Below are positions 11,965 to 23,279 of a stretch of DNA of 64,000 nucleotides, piece after piece; within the stretch, counting starts at the first letter, position 1, and the number at the start of each line of letters is the position of its first letter. A program made the translations under genes and the position numbers. The stretch lies in NCBI GenBank assembly GCA_951799425.1, contig OX637393.1:27442244-27506243 (forward strand). The letters run 5' to 3'. This DNA is from Ilex aquifolium. Its lineage: Eukaryota > Streptophyta > Magnoliopsida > Aquifoliales > Aquifoliaceae. The notes beneath the pieces are model-generated. The model saw only the letters and a list, made by a program, of their open reading frames with translations. It was not told where the DNA came from and did no database searches.

Positions 11965-12357
11965 AGATATAGCTTATTTTGTTCTAGACTAGGAGATTTA
12001 TTTCTGAACAATGTAAAGTCTAGATTCTTTTGAAACTCCGCTGCGATATATTCATGTAATTCTTTTGGGGAATGTAATTGACATATCTGGCCTATTCTTT
12101 TGTGATAATGTTAAGGATATTATAGATGGTAAATAGAAATTCTATTGTTATTGGATGGTTAAATGGACCCTGTGTGGTCAAGTTAATAGAATTGCACAGG
12201 TTGTGATTTTTGGGTGGAGCTTCCTGTACAAAGGAGACTCTATCCAAATTTTGTAAAATTAAGAATGTTTCTTATTTGATGGATATATATTTAGTGCTCT
12301 CATGATGTGAATGTTTTAGAATGTAATGCCGTCCAGGGTGGTATTTGGGGTGTTACA

Positions 12358-12555
12358 GAACCTCTGGAGGTTACTTGGCCCTCATTGGCTCACAGTTGCA
12401 CTAGCCTGTGCAATGGTGGCAGCCGCAACACTCGCCTGTGCAATGGTAGCAGTCGTAGTACCAATAGCCTCTATGAAGGCTTGTTGGTCAAAGGCCGGTG
12501 GTGGTTGGTTGTTATTCCGCCCACCTCCTTGGCGTCCTCTTCCTCGATTAGCCAT
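12358..12555 (-). pseudogene. element A gag, N-terminal fragment
   Basis: Start of the structural Gag protein of element A. The ATG is at 12555-12553 (minus), followed by a Gly/Arg-rich start (MANRGRGRQGGGRNNNQPPP) and FDQQAFIEAIG, a beginning common in Tekay-type Gag. A stop occurs about residue 60, and the reading ends where element B begins. The rest of gag, including the capsid core and the zinc knuckle of A, is missing; coding resumes at the protease at 6556. Confidence 0.8.
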
Positions 12556-12883
12556 CTACATATGTCAGACAGCAATAGAGTCTTACATAGTATCCCAAAA
12601 ATGGGGATCAAGTTTAAACTTTGAGATTTCTCTCCTTGTCTAATTAGTAGCGCATGTGCCAACCACTAATAGACATCAACATCCCGTTCATTCTTTTTCC
12701 GAATTCCCAAGGTTATGTTTTCTAGCCCTAGTGTTCCTCTTTTTCTATATACATTTTACCATGTATATAATTCACATAACAAATATCACATAATCATGTA
12801 GCATATTAGAGCACAAAACATGAAATGCACAATGAATGCAGTGGTCTAGACTCATGCCCATCAAGTCCTGGATTTATAGTAAA

Positions 12884-12900
12884 CCTAAGCTCTGATACCA
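12884..12900 (-). other. primer-binding site of element A (initiator tRNA-Met)
   Basis: The minus strand reads TGGTATCAGAGCTTAGG three bases after the LTR end (12904), complementary to the 3' end of plant initiator tRNA-Met. This fixes the orientation of A and identifies 12904-18516 as its 5' LTR. Confidence 0.88.
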
Positions 12901-13334
12901 AGCTGTGACTCCCCAAAATCCGGGGGTCCGTTGATTACCCATCTGTAACGCCCCAAATACCACCCTGGACGGCATTACATTCTAAAACCATTCATAAAAT
13001 GAGAGCAACTAACTATATATCCATCAAATAAGAAACATCCTAGATTTAACAAAATTTGGGCAGAGTCTCTTTTGTACGGGAAGCTCTACCCAAAACACAA
13101 CCTGTGCAATTATATTAACTTGACCACACAGGGTCCATTTAACCATCCAATAACAATAAAATTCCATTTACCATCTATACTATCCATAATGTTATCCCAA
13201 AAGAATAGGCCAAGTATGGCAGTTACATTCCCAAAAGAATTACATGAATATACCGCAGCGGAATTTCAAAAGAATATAGACTTTACATTGTTCAGAATTA
13301 AATCTCCTAGTCTAGAACAAAATAAGCTACATCT

Positions 13335-13500
13335 CTAGATGTCCCACTTGGGATCTAGGTACCCCTCCAATGAGGCGTCCCCAAGGCCCGGCTCATTAGC
13401 GCCAAGCTCCTCCTCTATAGCATAATCTGAAAAATGTTAGCGGTAGGGGATGAGCACGAAGCTCTGTAGAAAATTTCTCCCAAACCCAAACAAGGTTTAG
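13335..13500 (-). other. conserved acidic mini-ORF in LTR G
   Basis: On the minus strand, after TTTTTCAG, the frame reads YAIEEELGANEPGLGDAS and ends KWDI-TAG at 13335. It is homologous to the mini-ORFs of LTRs B, C, D and E. Confidence 0.45.
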
Positions 13501-15072
13501 AAAACATATAAAACGGGTCGGTCTCATTTCACAAATAACATATATAGTATTTGAAGTAAAACGAGGACATTTAATTAGATCTCAAGTTTACACATCAACA
13601 GTAATTTCATGAATAAGTGAAACCAATATACAATTCATAATCAATTTCCAAAACATAATCCATCCCATCATACACCATTTCCACAAGTTCTTGTGGCATC
13701 CCATACTACCCCAAAACTCTTGTAGAAACCGTCTATGGTAAAGTGAACAATAACCCATACTAGATGTCCGACACTACCCACGTTACTAATCCGTTATCAT
13801 TAGTGCTAGGAAATGTTCGTACCCACACGGCGTATAAAGACGTCTACCCATACCATGTGGTAGGAAAAGTTCATACCCGCGTGGCATACAAAGCCGTTTA
13901 CCCACTACATGACACCCGGTCAATAGTAAACCATGTTAGTATCGTACAACTACTCAAGAGATAACATACCAACAAACATATCACATTACCACCAATACCA
14001 TAAATCCCCAACTTTTCCATCCCACCTCACATGTAACATTTCAATAAAACAATTTAGGAAAAACACATGAGATCATCGAAATATCATTTTATTACTCAAC
14101 ACAAAACACTAAATTTCCTTTTTAAAACAAGACAAAAGAGTATCCAAGGAGAATCCACACTTCATGAAGAAATAGAGTTTTGAAGTGAGGACATGTGAAT
14201 GTTGGGTTAGGATATCAAGGGCCAATGGATATAAAGCTTGAAATCAAGAACAATTAAACACAAGGTCTTGAAATTAAGAATAAAGGAATAACAAGGTGGG
14301 TCATCAATGACAAAAGAACAATCAAGCCTTGACGTCCATAGCAACAAATATCAAGCTTGAGAATCCAAAAGTGAAGGAACAATCAAGTTTTGCCATTTAT
14401 AACGACAAACATTAAGATTAGACCTCATGAACAAGGGGGAAATCAAGAGGAACCCAATTTCCTTGCAATTAGAGTTTCGAAGGCACACCAAGAGATTTAG
14501 CGATTACCCAAGCACAACCTAGTTTAGAACATGTAATATTTAAGGTTAGGAATCAAGAGAAAAGGAGAGTCAAAAGAAAACAAAATCTCCTTGAAAATTT
14601 GGGGTTTCAAAGGCATACAAGGGATTTGTGGCTATCAAGCCCTAATTCGTTCATGATATGATAAGGGATTACAAGAACAACAAGAAATAGAGATCCCATA
14701 ACATACATATAAGATTTGGAAGCAAAACATACATAAATATAAACCTTAACCTCAATGTAAGAGAAAAGGAAGAAATCCCCTACCTCTTAGTTGTAGCTTC
14801 GAATCTAAGACCCAAGCTTCAAAATCTTCCTATTCTCCTTCCTTTTTCCTCTTAATTTCGTCCTCCTAGGGTTTCAAGAGATTTGGGTGAGAGTGATTGA
14901 ATAATAGAAGAAAAGAAATGGGTGGGGAAGTGAGATTTTTGAGAAATCTAGGGTTTGATCTTCACAAATGATGTAAATCTCTCTCTTGGATATGTTTTTC
15001 TCTTCCTCTCTTCTCCTCTCAAGCTATCTAGGGTTTGGAGTGGTGTAATGAAGGCTAAGGAGGTGAGAGGAT

Positions 15073-15084
15073 GTATTTATAGTG
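15073..15084 (-). promoter_or_regulatory. TATA box of LTR G
   Basis: The minus strand reads CACTATAAATAC, the same 12-mer as in LTRs B and F, about 50 bp from the GCTACCGGTAGC palindromes. Confidence 0.65.
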
Positions 15085-15133
15085 GGGGAAAAATCGAGGG
15101 TTCGCGAACTAAAAAAATTCAGATTTTTACAGT

Positions 15134-15200
15134 GGCTACCGGTAGCTCGGACACACTGGACCATTGGCTACCGGTATCTGATTTTGGCTACCGGTAGCTG
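15134..15200. repeat. GCTACCGGTAGC palindrome cluster (LTR G)
   Basis: Three copies of the 12-bp palindrome, one mutated at the last positions, lie within 67 bp upstream (in LTR sense) of the TATA box. Confidence 0.88.
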
Positions 15201-16027
15201 ATAGTGATTTTTCTACTTCCACTTCCAGTGCATTTTTGACCCATTTAAAGGTCGAATTGGAAAATTTTCATGAAATACACTTTTGTAGCCCTAGATGTCT
15301 ACTATCTACTGTCAAAATTTCAGGTCATTTGGAATTAAGAATAAAAATTTATGTCCAAAATACTAAGAAGTATTCAATACCCATTTTTACCCAAATTCTC
15401 GCTAAAGTGTATTTTAACTCCGGGACAATTCCTAACTTCCAATACATCCATATTACCACTCCCAATGTTTTTCGACCTTCCGGATTCAATGGAATCATTA
15501 TTTTGACCTACAAACTTTTAGAAACTTGTCTAATCACCCTTTCCAAGTTTAAACATCTTCGACACGTAACTTCCCAATCAAATTGTCTCCATAGCATTTA
15601 TTCATACGGTTTATTCTTATGTCACTACATATATCTACATCTTTACAAATATTATTTACTATATATATATCTCTATAAATATATAAAAGAACATGCGGGG
15701 TGTTACACCATCAACCCGCGGAATACCCGTGGATACCGAGTAACTCAATATTGCGCCGTTATGCCCCATTTATCGGGGTCCTCATTAGCACAAAACTTTA
15801 TATATTTTTATATGCTAATCATCTTAATTTAATTGCTTTTGGAGATTAAATGATGGGAGTTGGATTAATTGAGTTCTTAACGATGATATTTGGTGTTTGC
15901 AGTTAAAAGGTGTTAAATGAGGCTTCTTAAGGCCTTCTCAAACCATTTGAGACAAATGAGGATGAAAAGGTAGCTTGGGAATAGCTCAGGAGAGGAGAAA
16001 ATCAGAAATCAGGAAGTCAGTCAAACC

Positions 16028-16129
16028 GTACCGGTACGCTAAGGCTACTGGAGTTTAGCGTACTGGTATGCGTACCGGTACGCTGAAGCCACTGGAGTTC
16101 GACGTACCGGTACGCGTACCGGTACGCTT
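16028..16129. repeat. CGTACCGGTACG palindrome cluster (LTR A, right copy)
   Basis: Same arrangement as at 3045-3146, in the paired LTR. Unlike in LTRs B, C, F and G, this cluster lies far downstream of the probable TATA region of LTR A. Confidence 0.88.
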
Positions 16130-18516
16130 TGCCTGATCTGCCCAAATGCTCTGCAACTCATGTCTGCTGCTTTGAGGGTCCCACCAACAGACCTCCCAAG
16201 CTCCCCTGACACGCCCACAACATTATTCACCCCTTTCACACCGCCAACATTAGTTTTCTCACTTCATTTTCATCAACACACACTCACCAAACAACTTTAA
16301 ACCACAAAGATTTTACAGGTCCATAATTGAACAAAAATCGGGCAGAGTCTCCTTTGTACGTGGAGCTCTACCCAAAATCCAACCTGTACAATATACATTC
16401 ACATGACCCATCCGAGGCCCAATATAAAACAATGACCGCACCGGGTCATTTATCTATACTCATACAATAACATGCCATGTTATATTAGAAAAGTCCATAT
16501 AAGTTTGATTACAATTCTTTTACATCTATTACATGCCCAAATTTAATCACAAGTCTCATTTTACAAAAAAAATGGATTGAAAGCCACAAGTCGGCTTTTC
16601 TTCCTCCTCAAGTGCCCGAGTGAGTGTCGTTCGTCGGCGTAAAACCCGCACCTGAAATGTTTTCTCGTATAGGGTAAGCAATGCTCAATAGAGTATCTCC
16701 TATAGAGGCTACTAACCACCCTAGATGCGCATGCAATGCTCACATGCAACAAACAACAATCCATAACATTTCAAGCAAGGATATGCATTCAATGTTAGAA
16801 TTTATCGTATCATGCCATGAAATGAGATGAGACTCATTCATGCAAATCAACCCGAGCCATTCTCAGCTCCTCAACACATGCAAGTGCCAAAGTGTATGGA
16901 ACCGTCATTTATGTTGCACATCAAATGACTTTTACCAATCTAGGGTCTTTGTGTGGGGTGGATATCCATGGGCTTACACCAAGGGTTTCCAACCTACTCG
17001 GAATTTATGGACTTCCACCAAGGGTTCCGCGTACACCCACACACTTGATGGACTAAGCCAAGGGAGTGCGTATCCCAACCACCGGGTCTTGCACCCGAGG
17101 GATTTTCTAATCCCTTTTTACTAACCCCAACCCTAATCACCATGCAACCTGTGCGACTCGGCCAGGTCTTCAACCAAGCTTAATCGAACCCACTCGTCAT
17201 CCACCAAGTGTGATGTTGACGACAACCATGCACATACCCACATGATGCGATGTCACCGTGCATATGCAATATGATGTCCCATTGCACAAAGATAACATAC
17301 TATATGCTATGAAAAATATATAAACATTATCAATACATTTCATATATCCCGTGGCAAAATTGTATCATAAGCATATAATTCTCATAATTCTCCACAATGT
17401 CAATATAATACAAGCATGCATATACATTGACAATTCTCATAACACAATTCCAAGCATGTTATCACAATTTTTATGCCAATAACACACTTAATCACAAAGG
17501 CACAATATAACACATAACAACCCATGTAATAGCCCACATAACAGCCCACCGAACGGCCCAAAAACAGTCCCTAAAACAGCCCCTTAAACAGGCCATAAAA
17601 CAGGCCACAAACAGCCCCCTAAACAGGCCATAAATAGTCCGAAATCATACCACAAAACAGGCCACAAACAGCCCCAAAACAGTCCCAAATCAGGCCACAA
17701 AACAGGCCACAAACAGTGCACAAATTCAGCCCCATGGCAGTGCACAAAACAACCCCTAAAGTAGGAATAAAACCCAAGTAGGAAGACCCCTACCTCTTGG
17801 TGCGTAAATTGAAAGGTAGAGCTTCCAAAAACACCTCCCAAGCTCCCAAAACTCTTGATTTCCCCGAAGTATCCTCTTGGATCTTTGGTGAAATCACTCG
17901 TTTTTGGTGTGGTTGCATAGCCCTTGTCGCGGTGATCGACTTTAACTCTTGGTCCGAGTTGATCCGAGCGACGGAACTTCGAAGATCAGAGGAGGAAGCT
18001 TGAAGAACTAACTTTTTTCTTCTCTTTTCTCTCTTCTCTCACTTTGGCCGGCCAAGGTGGTGAACAATGAGATATTTTCTTCAAAATATCAGATTTAGGT
18101 CGATATATATAGTCGCAAATGTCCGGTCCACATTGCACCGCATATTTCTTACTTCCGGGTCCGTTTTCGTCCCGAAACGATTCATTACATCCCGGTTTAA
18201 GTTCAAATTAATTTTATCCAAACTTTAATCCAATTCTAAGGGAATTTTATAAAACTCATTTTTTGGGACCTCCACGAGGTCATTCGCCACCCAGCCACCT
18301 CGAACCACGTGCAAAAATTCGACTATCTCAGAATTCGACGAAATTCGACAGGGTAACTAGTTTCCGCGATACGAGTCCAATGGAGAAGTCCGTTTCCTCA
18401 TCCAAGATCTAGAGAAAGGTGTATCTCGAATCCGCACTGTTGTGGCAAATTACTGTTTTGCCATTTTTTAGAAAAAAAATTCAAATTTACCCGGGTTTTA
18501 CATAAGGGGTGTTCCA

Positions 18517-19188
18517 TAGGTATTTATAGTGGAAAAATTGGAGAGAACACCCAAAACAGGTCTGGGACGTGAAGCCCCTGGTTTGGTGCATCCGGATGCG
18601 TGTTTTTTACTGTCTGGACGTGTGTTTCTTCGCCCAACTTTGTGCGAAACGCGTCCGGACGCGTGTCTATTCCCGTCCGGACGCGGGTGACAGTATTCTC
18701 TCAACTTCCTGATCGATTTTGACCTATTTAGAAGCTGATTCATAAATTTTTTATGAAATACACTTTTGTAGCCCTTGAAGTCTAGTTTCTACTGTCCAAA
18801 GATAAAATCAATCGGAGTTGGGAGTAAAAAGTTATGGCTAAAATACTAAGGTAGTGTCAAATTCTTTCCTATCCGAATTCTTTCTAAAATGTGTTTAAAC
18901 TCCGGGATACTTCCTAACTTCTAACATACCCCATATTACCTCTCCCAATGTTTCTCGATCTTCCGGATTCAATGAAAATCTTATTTTGACCTAAAAATAT
19001 TTAGAAACTTACCTAACAACCCTTCCCAAGCTTAAACGCCTTCGAAACTTAAACTTCTCAATCAATTTGCCTCTCTAGTATTTATTCCTACTATTACAAT
19101 CTATATGGTTCATTCTTACGTCATTGCATATATAAGAATTACTAAACAATTACATTACTATATTAATATAAACATATGGGGGTTCACA
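18517..19188 (-). repeat. solo LTR C, right part
   Basis: Continuation of LTR C across the insertion of element A. It opens with TATTTATAG (TATA box on the minus strand, about 18521-18530). It then has palindromes at 18588-18687 and a conserved block starting near 18715 that is shared with LTRs D, E, F and G. The outer end GGTTCACA at 19188 is followed by the duplication GACCA. Confidence 0.85.
18588..18687. repeat. TCCGGA-core palindrome cluster (LTR C)
   Basis: GCATCCGGATGC, ACGCGTCCGGACGCGT and CCCGTCCGGACGCGGG lie within 100 bp, plus a degraded copy near 18612. The core differs from that of LTRs A, B and G, but the position next to the TATA box is the same. Confidence 0.88.
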
Positions 19189-19424
19189 GACCATCTCCTC
19201 CAAATCTTTTGCATAATCACCCGTATCTTTGACTCAATTTGCAGAGTGGCACGCAGATCAATTCCATCAAGTGCATCTGATAGAGATTTCTTCAAGTGAT
19301 GGAGATAGCCAGATCTGAACGCACCATTTTGAAATTTCCAACCTTGGTTACAAATGTCTTTCAACGCATTTAATAGTATCATTTCTTCAGATGTTGTCCA
19401 GATTCTTCTAGGGAACTTGTCAGA
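19189..19424 (-). pseudogene. PIF/Harbinger Myb/SANT-like protein, DNA-binding domain
   Basis: N-terminal half of the Myb-like second protein of the Harbinger element. Reading leftward from 19424 it shows RRIWTTSEEMILLNAL, then FRSGYLHHLKKSLSDAL and LRATLQIESKIRVIMQKIW. This is the Myb/SANT-like domain pattern (Trp-Glu-Glu start, then the FRSGY...LE segment). Solo LTR C breaks it at 19188 and the rest continues at 1087. A stop lies just upstream of the first Trp, so the original start has been lost or lies in a further exon. Confidence 0.72.
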
Positions 19425-19685
19425 CTATGAACTCCCCCTAAATTGTTAGCTTCCAACACTTAGTATTATACCTCTACAAACTATATATTAGCAAATTTAA
19501 ACTAAATGTACGTTAATTACCCCAAAAAATTTATGCATACATGAATACATATTTTTATATAAAGATAAAACATCCTCTAATACCATAACATCTACCACAT
19601 GCAGTGCGTATTGAAATAATACGACATACATCACAAGACAAAAGGTGTAACCAAAATCATATCAGTCAACTATATACTCCCCCTA

Positions 19686-19929
19686 ACTTTTATTCCCCCT
19701 AGTACCCTTCCACTCATTATACATGGCATTTGCCAATTGGTCTCACCACGCAGTCCATGCATGAGAAGATTCAACAATATCGATAATGTTATTGTCATTC
19801 ACATGCTCATCTTCCTACAGATTTCATCCAACACGTCTTCCAATAGATCCACTTCTATCTCTTTCCTAATAAGATTATGCAACAAGTAACAAGCAGTAAT
19901 GATTTTATTGTGTGTCGGGATAGGGTAAA
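19686..19929 (-). pseudogene. PIF/Harbinger transposase, C-terminal part
   Basis: End of the DDE transposase. On the minus strand it reads YPIPTHNKIITACYLLHNLI, the conserved HNKII.AC.LLHN segment that follows the last catalytic residue in plant PIF/Harbinger transposases. After a stop and a frameshift comes a W.......LA.AMYNEW-like tail ending near 19690. Upstream (rightward) it is cut by insert I at 19930, and the segment that should hold the catalytic Glu is missing. Confidence 0.75.
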
Positions 19930-21208
19930 TGATGAGCACAAAATATTGTATATTTGAAGGCCTCATTACATGCATTTTAACTCAACTTTTGCACCTAAGT
20001 ACTTAGAGTTAGCCGATTTTATGAATAATGTTGAATTTTCGATGTTGCAAGTTTTTATAACTTAAATGATGGACTTTAGGACCTTGCAACTATGTTGGAT
20101 GTGTGGTGAAGTCATGGACACATTACATGAAGATTTGGAGGCTTAAAAGTGAAGAAATCAAGGAGGTATTGGTGTTTGGTAACAAAGGCGTCAGCAGCCA
20201 CACCACTGGGTTGAAGAGCCTCCGTTTTCCTCTATTTTGACCATGATCCACTTCGAATCTGAAAAAGTGAAAAACATGAAAGTTTTATATCTGTATGTCT
20301 TCTGTATTATATCAAAATGTCATCTCAATCCAACGGCTGGATCAAAAGTTATGCTGATTCTACGAAAAGTGGTCTAGAGCAGAAAACAGTACCGGTATGG
20401 TACCGTTCCGGAACTGCGTACCGGTACTTCGAACTCCAAAAGGTTTAGAGTACCGGTACACAGTACCGGTACGCTTTCCTGAACAGCCCGAAATGCCTCC
20501 AAATCACTTCCCACTTGCTTGGGGGTCCCACCAATGATTCTCCCACTTGCCCCCAACATTTCCTTGCACATCTCCATGCCTCTCTTACACATTTTGAAGA
20601 ATTTTAAGGCTTGGCATTAAAGGAGGATGGGAGAGAAGTGGATTGCTCAATGAGTTGTAGGCTAGCTCTTCCTTAGCCTGTCAAGAGCCATCATTCAGCC
20701 TCCCATTGATGGGAGGCCTGCACACAGCTAGGGGGGACCACCATGCACGAAAATTGAAGGCTAACTCTCCATTATATTCAGCATTTACACATTGTATTGG
20801 GGGTGGCTACCTAAGCTTAGTTTTAGTTCCATGTAGAAGATGATAAATAGTGTAATGTAAGTTTATGTTTTTGCATTTTCCTTTCCATTTCAATTGTTGT
20901 AAGCTTTAAACTTCTTGTAATATTCATTCCTTGCACTTTAATCTTAGTTGTTTCAAGTTTATTCCAAGTTTACTTGCATGTTCTTCATTTCACCATTGTT
21001 GCTTCAAGTTTTCTTCATTTCAAGCTTTTAAATTGGGTATTTCATATTTGTCTTCTTAGTTTAAGTTTTCCTGTATTAGTTCAAGTTTCATGCTCCATTT
21101 CATTATGTCCATTTACATTATGCTTGTCTTTCCTTTATGCTTGTCTTTACATTATGCTCCATTTCTTCATTTCCTTTATGCTCCATTTCATTATGTCCAT
21201 TTATATTT
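19930..21208. repeat. insert I: unclassified repeat in the transposase gene, possibly a solo LTR
   Basis: The transposase stops matching at 21208 and resumes at 19929, so about 1.28 kb replaces it. The insert starts TGATGAGCAC and its right end reads TTATGTCCA, giving TG...CA ends. No matching target duplication is evident. It has no long ORF and ends in TTTCA-rich sequence with TCCATTT repeats. A GTACCGGTAC palindrome cluster lies at 20389-20475. Confidence 0.45.
20389..20475. repeat. GTACCGGTAC palindrome cluster (insert I)
   Basis: Three full GTACCGGTAC copies and partial copies (AGTACCGGTATGG, GGTACCG, TTCCGGAA) lie within 87 bp. The core matches that of LTRs A and B, although the surrounding repeat looks unrelated. 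Confidence 0.8.
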
Positions 21209-21483
21209 CTCGATGTAGAGTGCTTTAGATTGAAATACTCTTGTGCATTTCGGGGTGCTACTACACCGTCTACAAATTCCTTCAAATGGTATCGTTGTCA
21301 ACAAAATGGAGCTAAAAACCCTCTCCATTTGTGTATCCCGCATTCACGAGATAATATGTATCTACAAATGCTCAAAAGTAAATAAAACTAATAGCTTTAC
21401 GTCACTAACCCAATAACAAAGTATTTCAAAATAGTTTTTCATGTGCTTACCACGATCCATTTTCAACACATTTTCTCCTTATG
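21209..21483 (-). pseudogene. PIF/Harbinger transposase, middle part with intron
   Basis: On the minus strand, YYLVNAGYTNGEGF (about 21335-21360) matches the conserved D.GY.NGEGFL block carrying the second catalytic Asp, here Asn. It is followed, in shifted frames, by RYHLKEF and NAQEYFNLKHSTSRNI. A likely intron lies between about 21360 and 21445 (minus-strand GTAAGCAC...TTTGTAG). Element H follows on the right and insert I on the left. Confidence 0.72.
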
Positions 21484-21488
21484 ATAGT

Positions 21489-22181
21489 TGATATGCCAGG
21501 CCCAACTCAAGTTATAAGCCCAGTTTGAATTAAAAGTCCAACTAAAAAAGATCCAATGGATCCAGCCCAAAAGAAGTCCACGCCCAGTCAAGCTCATTAG
21601 GGTTCGAGGAGCTACATCACCAAGGGAGTAGGCAGGATCATCCCAAGAGCCTCATCCAAGCCACCTTGGAGTAAGGGTCATCCCAAGAGCCTCATCCAAG
21701 CCACCTTGGAGTAAGGGTCATCCAAGATCCTCATCCACGCCGTCTTGGAAGAAGTCAACCGCCACGTCATCCTTTGACCGGATCTTATGGGAAGCACCGT
21801 AACTGCCTCATCTATTGAGAAGATGGCGCCAACTCCACCAAATTAGCATTTGAGTTACTAATAAGCCGCCTCAATTTGTTAGGAGGCGACTATAAATTTT
21901 AAGCCCCGCCAATATTTAGGGGGCATCACACACAATCGAGCACATCTGCTATCATTCTCCCATGTCTCTCATAACTTGTATCTCTCTGCTCTCCCTACAC
22001 TCTTCAAAGTAATAAAATACCCAAGCGACCCTAGCCCTTTATAGTGGACGTAGGTCACGTTGACCGAACCACTCTAAATCTTTGTCTATCTTGAGTTACT
22101 CTCTCTCTCTCTCTAATTAATTACTGCATTAATTATCAGTCACTTGACAGGTGGTGTGCAAAACCAATTTGTGGATCATCA
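21489..22181 (+). repeat. element H 5' LTR (693 bp)
   Basis: TG...CA ends (TGATATGCC ... GGATCATCA). It contains a 40-bp tandem repeat at 21639-21757 (two good units and one degenerate unit) and a TATA-like GACTATAAATTTTAAG near 21889. Confidence 0.92.
21639..21757 (+). repeat. 40-bp tandem repeat in LTR 1 of H
   Basis: Units beginning CATCCCAAGAGCCTCATCCA occur twice, followed by a diverged third unit. The other LTR has one more unit. Confidence 0.92.
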
Positions 22182-22183
22182 GT

Positions 22184-22201
22184 TTGGCGCCGTCTGTGGG
22201 A
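22184..22201 (+). other. primer-binding site region of element H
   Basis: TTGGCGCCGTCTGTGGG begins 2-3 bp after the LTR end, the position and sequence type usual for plant Ty3/gypsy primer-binding sites. I do not assign the tRNA from sequence alone. Confidence 0.7.
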
Positions 22202-22242
22202 AACAAAAAAATTCTCACCTAATCACTTTTCTTGTTATACCT

Positions 22243-23203
22243 ATGGCGATCACCACCAGATCCATGAATCAGTTTGAAGCCAATCCACCACGAGAGGAGG
22301 AGATCGCCCCTCCGCCAACCAATCATGTTGCGAATGCACAACAGATGTTGAAAACAATGCAGCAGCTCATAACTCAGAATCAGCAGATCCTGCAACTGAT
22401 GCTCGTTGAACAAAAAGGAGGAGCACAGCCTGGAGGACCTCAAGCTAGAGGAGCTCCACGCCCTGGGTGTCAAGGAGCTCCCCACTTGGGCGGCCCTTTA
22501 GACGCCCCATACAAGGGTGTCCCGCACCAGAACCATAAGACACCTCCACCTCCTCCTCAAGCTCCCTCTTCTCATGGTGGAGACCCTTATTTCCAAGAGG
22601 ATGAGGGTGAAAATAAAAGCGTGGAACATGGGAGTCATTTCCACGACAATTCCAAAGGAGCCCCCAATCACTGGAACGAAAAAATTAAAGAGGTGCAGAA
22701 TCAACTAGGCTACGTCTTCAACGCCATGAAGGCACAAGGACCCGATACTGTGGACTATCTCGTAAGGCGAACTGACACGCCTTTTGTGCCAGACGTGGTA
22801 AACTATCCCCTTCCTCAAAAGTTTAAAATGCCATCCGTCGAAACATTTGATGGTACAAAAGACCCACTTGATCACCTCAAAACTTACAAGGCTTTAATGC
22901 AGCTGCACAATGTTCCTGACTACCTTGAAGGGATCTGCCCGACAGTGGTTCGCCAAACTCATCCCAGCCTCCATAGGCTCATTCACCGAACTAAGCAGAT
23001 CCTTTGTGGCACAGTTCATTGGTGGACGCCGCCAGCAGAAGTCTGCCACCCATCTGCTCAGCGTAAAACAGGATCGAGACGAGAGTCTGAGGAGTTACCT
23101 CATTCGTTTTAACGAGGAGGTCCTCCAAATCGAGGAGCCCAATGACAAAGTCACCATGACCGCCTTGGAGGCCTCCGTTCATCGATTTTTCTCTTTTCAG
23201 TAA
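22243..23203 (+). pseudogene. element H Gag (retrotransposon gag domain), frameshifted
   Basis: Gag forms the virus-like particle of the retroelement. A Met at 22243 starts MAITTRSMNQFEANPPREEE. A Gln/Pro-rich segment follows, then the gag core: FDGTKDPLDHLKTYKALMQL (about 22845-22905), LKGSARQWFAKLIPASI (about 22920), FVAQFIGGRRQQKSATHLL and RDESLRSYLIRFNEE. The frame shifts between about 22905 and 22950, and again near 23195, where the following KELARTIGKAQKYMNVEKI belongs to a third frame. The order and spacing match Gag of Tat-type elements. No zinc knuckle or protease follows. Confidence 0.88.
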
Positions 23204-23279
23204 TGAAGCGACCACCAAAGAGCTTGCTAGAACTATTGGCAAAGCTCAAAAATATATGAATGTTGAGAAAATCAACAGG

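Larger units (their letters stand above)
6557..12357 (+). mobile_element. element B: 5'-truncated Tekay-type chromovirus
   Basis: Plus-strand element nested in the gag of element A. It begins abruptly at the gag zinc knuckle and continues through protease, RT, RNase H, integrase and chromodomain to a polypurine tract and a complete 3' LTR (10267-12357). The 5' LTR and most of gag are missing. Right of the LTR the sequence continues immediately as gag of A (12358). The left insertion-site duplication cannot be identified because of the deletion. Confidence 0.9.
10267..12357 (+). repeat. element B 3' LTR (about 2.09 kb)
   Basis: It starts TGTAACACCCC and ends GGGGTGTTACA. A TATA box is at 10717-10727 and a palindrome cluster lies just upstream at 10581-10666. 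Near its end it carries the conserved block with the acidic mini-ORF (11800-11964). The last 40 bp match the left end of solo LTR G in reverse, so B and G are close subfamilies. Confidence 0.92.
12944..15707 (-). repeat. solo LTR G, minus orientation
   Basis: It starts TGTAACGCCCC and ends GGGGTGTTACA. It is flanked by CCATC at 12939-12943 and 15708-15712, and the uninterrupted site is visible in the other LTR of element A at about 2727-2733. At 2.76 kb it is about 0.5 kb longer than its relatives, because of an extra A-rich stretch with repeated AAGAACAATCAAG-like phrases at about 14160-14740. The 198-codon ORF at 15236-15832 runs across its border and is not a gene. Confidence 0.95.
2691..18516 (-). 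mobile_element. element A: Tekay-type Ty3/gypsy retrotransposon, minus strand
   Basis: The element reads right to left: 5' LTR (12904-18516 with solo LTR G inside), primer-binding site for initiator tRNA-Met (12884-12900), gag start (12555 to 12358), element B inserted, protease-RT-RNase H (6556 to 4655), then a truncated 3' LTR (4655 to 2691). It lies in solo LTR C: left flank TAAGG (2686-2690), right flank TAGG, consistent with a 5-bp duplication that lost one base. Integrase, chromodomain, most of gag and the U3 start of the 3' LTR have been deleted. The LTR copies read as very similar by eye, suggesting moderate age. Confidence 0.85.
12904..18516 (-). repeat. element A 5' LTR (about 2.84 kb, split by solo LTR G)
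   Basis: The outer end is 18516 (plus strand ...GGGGTGTTCCA) and the inner end is TGTGACTCCCC at 12904. Removing solo LTR G and one TSD copy leaves about 2.84 kb. U3 contains an array of degenerate ACAGGCCACAAACAG-like units (about 17520-17730). A possible TATA region reads CGATATATATAG near 18100. The palindrome cluster is at 16028-16129. Confidence 0.88.

Noticed and set aside
15236-15832. 198-codon plus-strand ORF
   Set aside because: It runs across the border of solo LTR G into LTR A, is low in complexity, and has no domain. It is an accidental open frame in repeat DNA.
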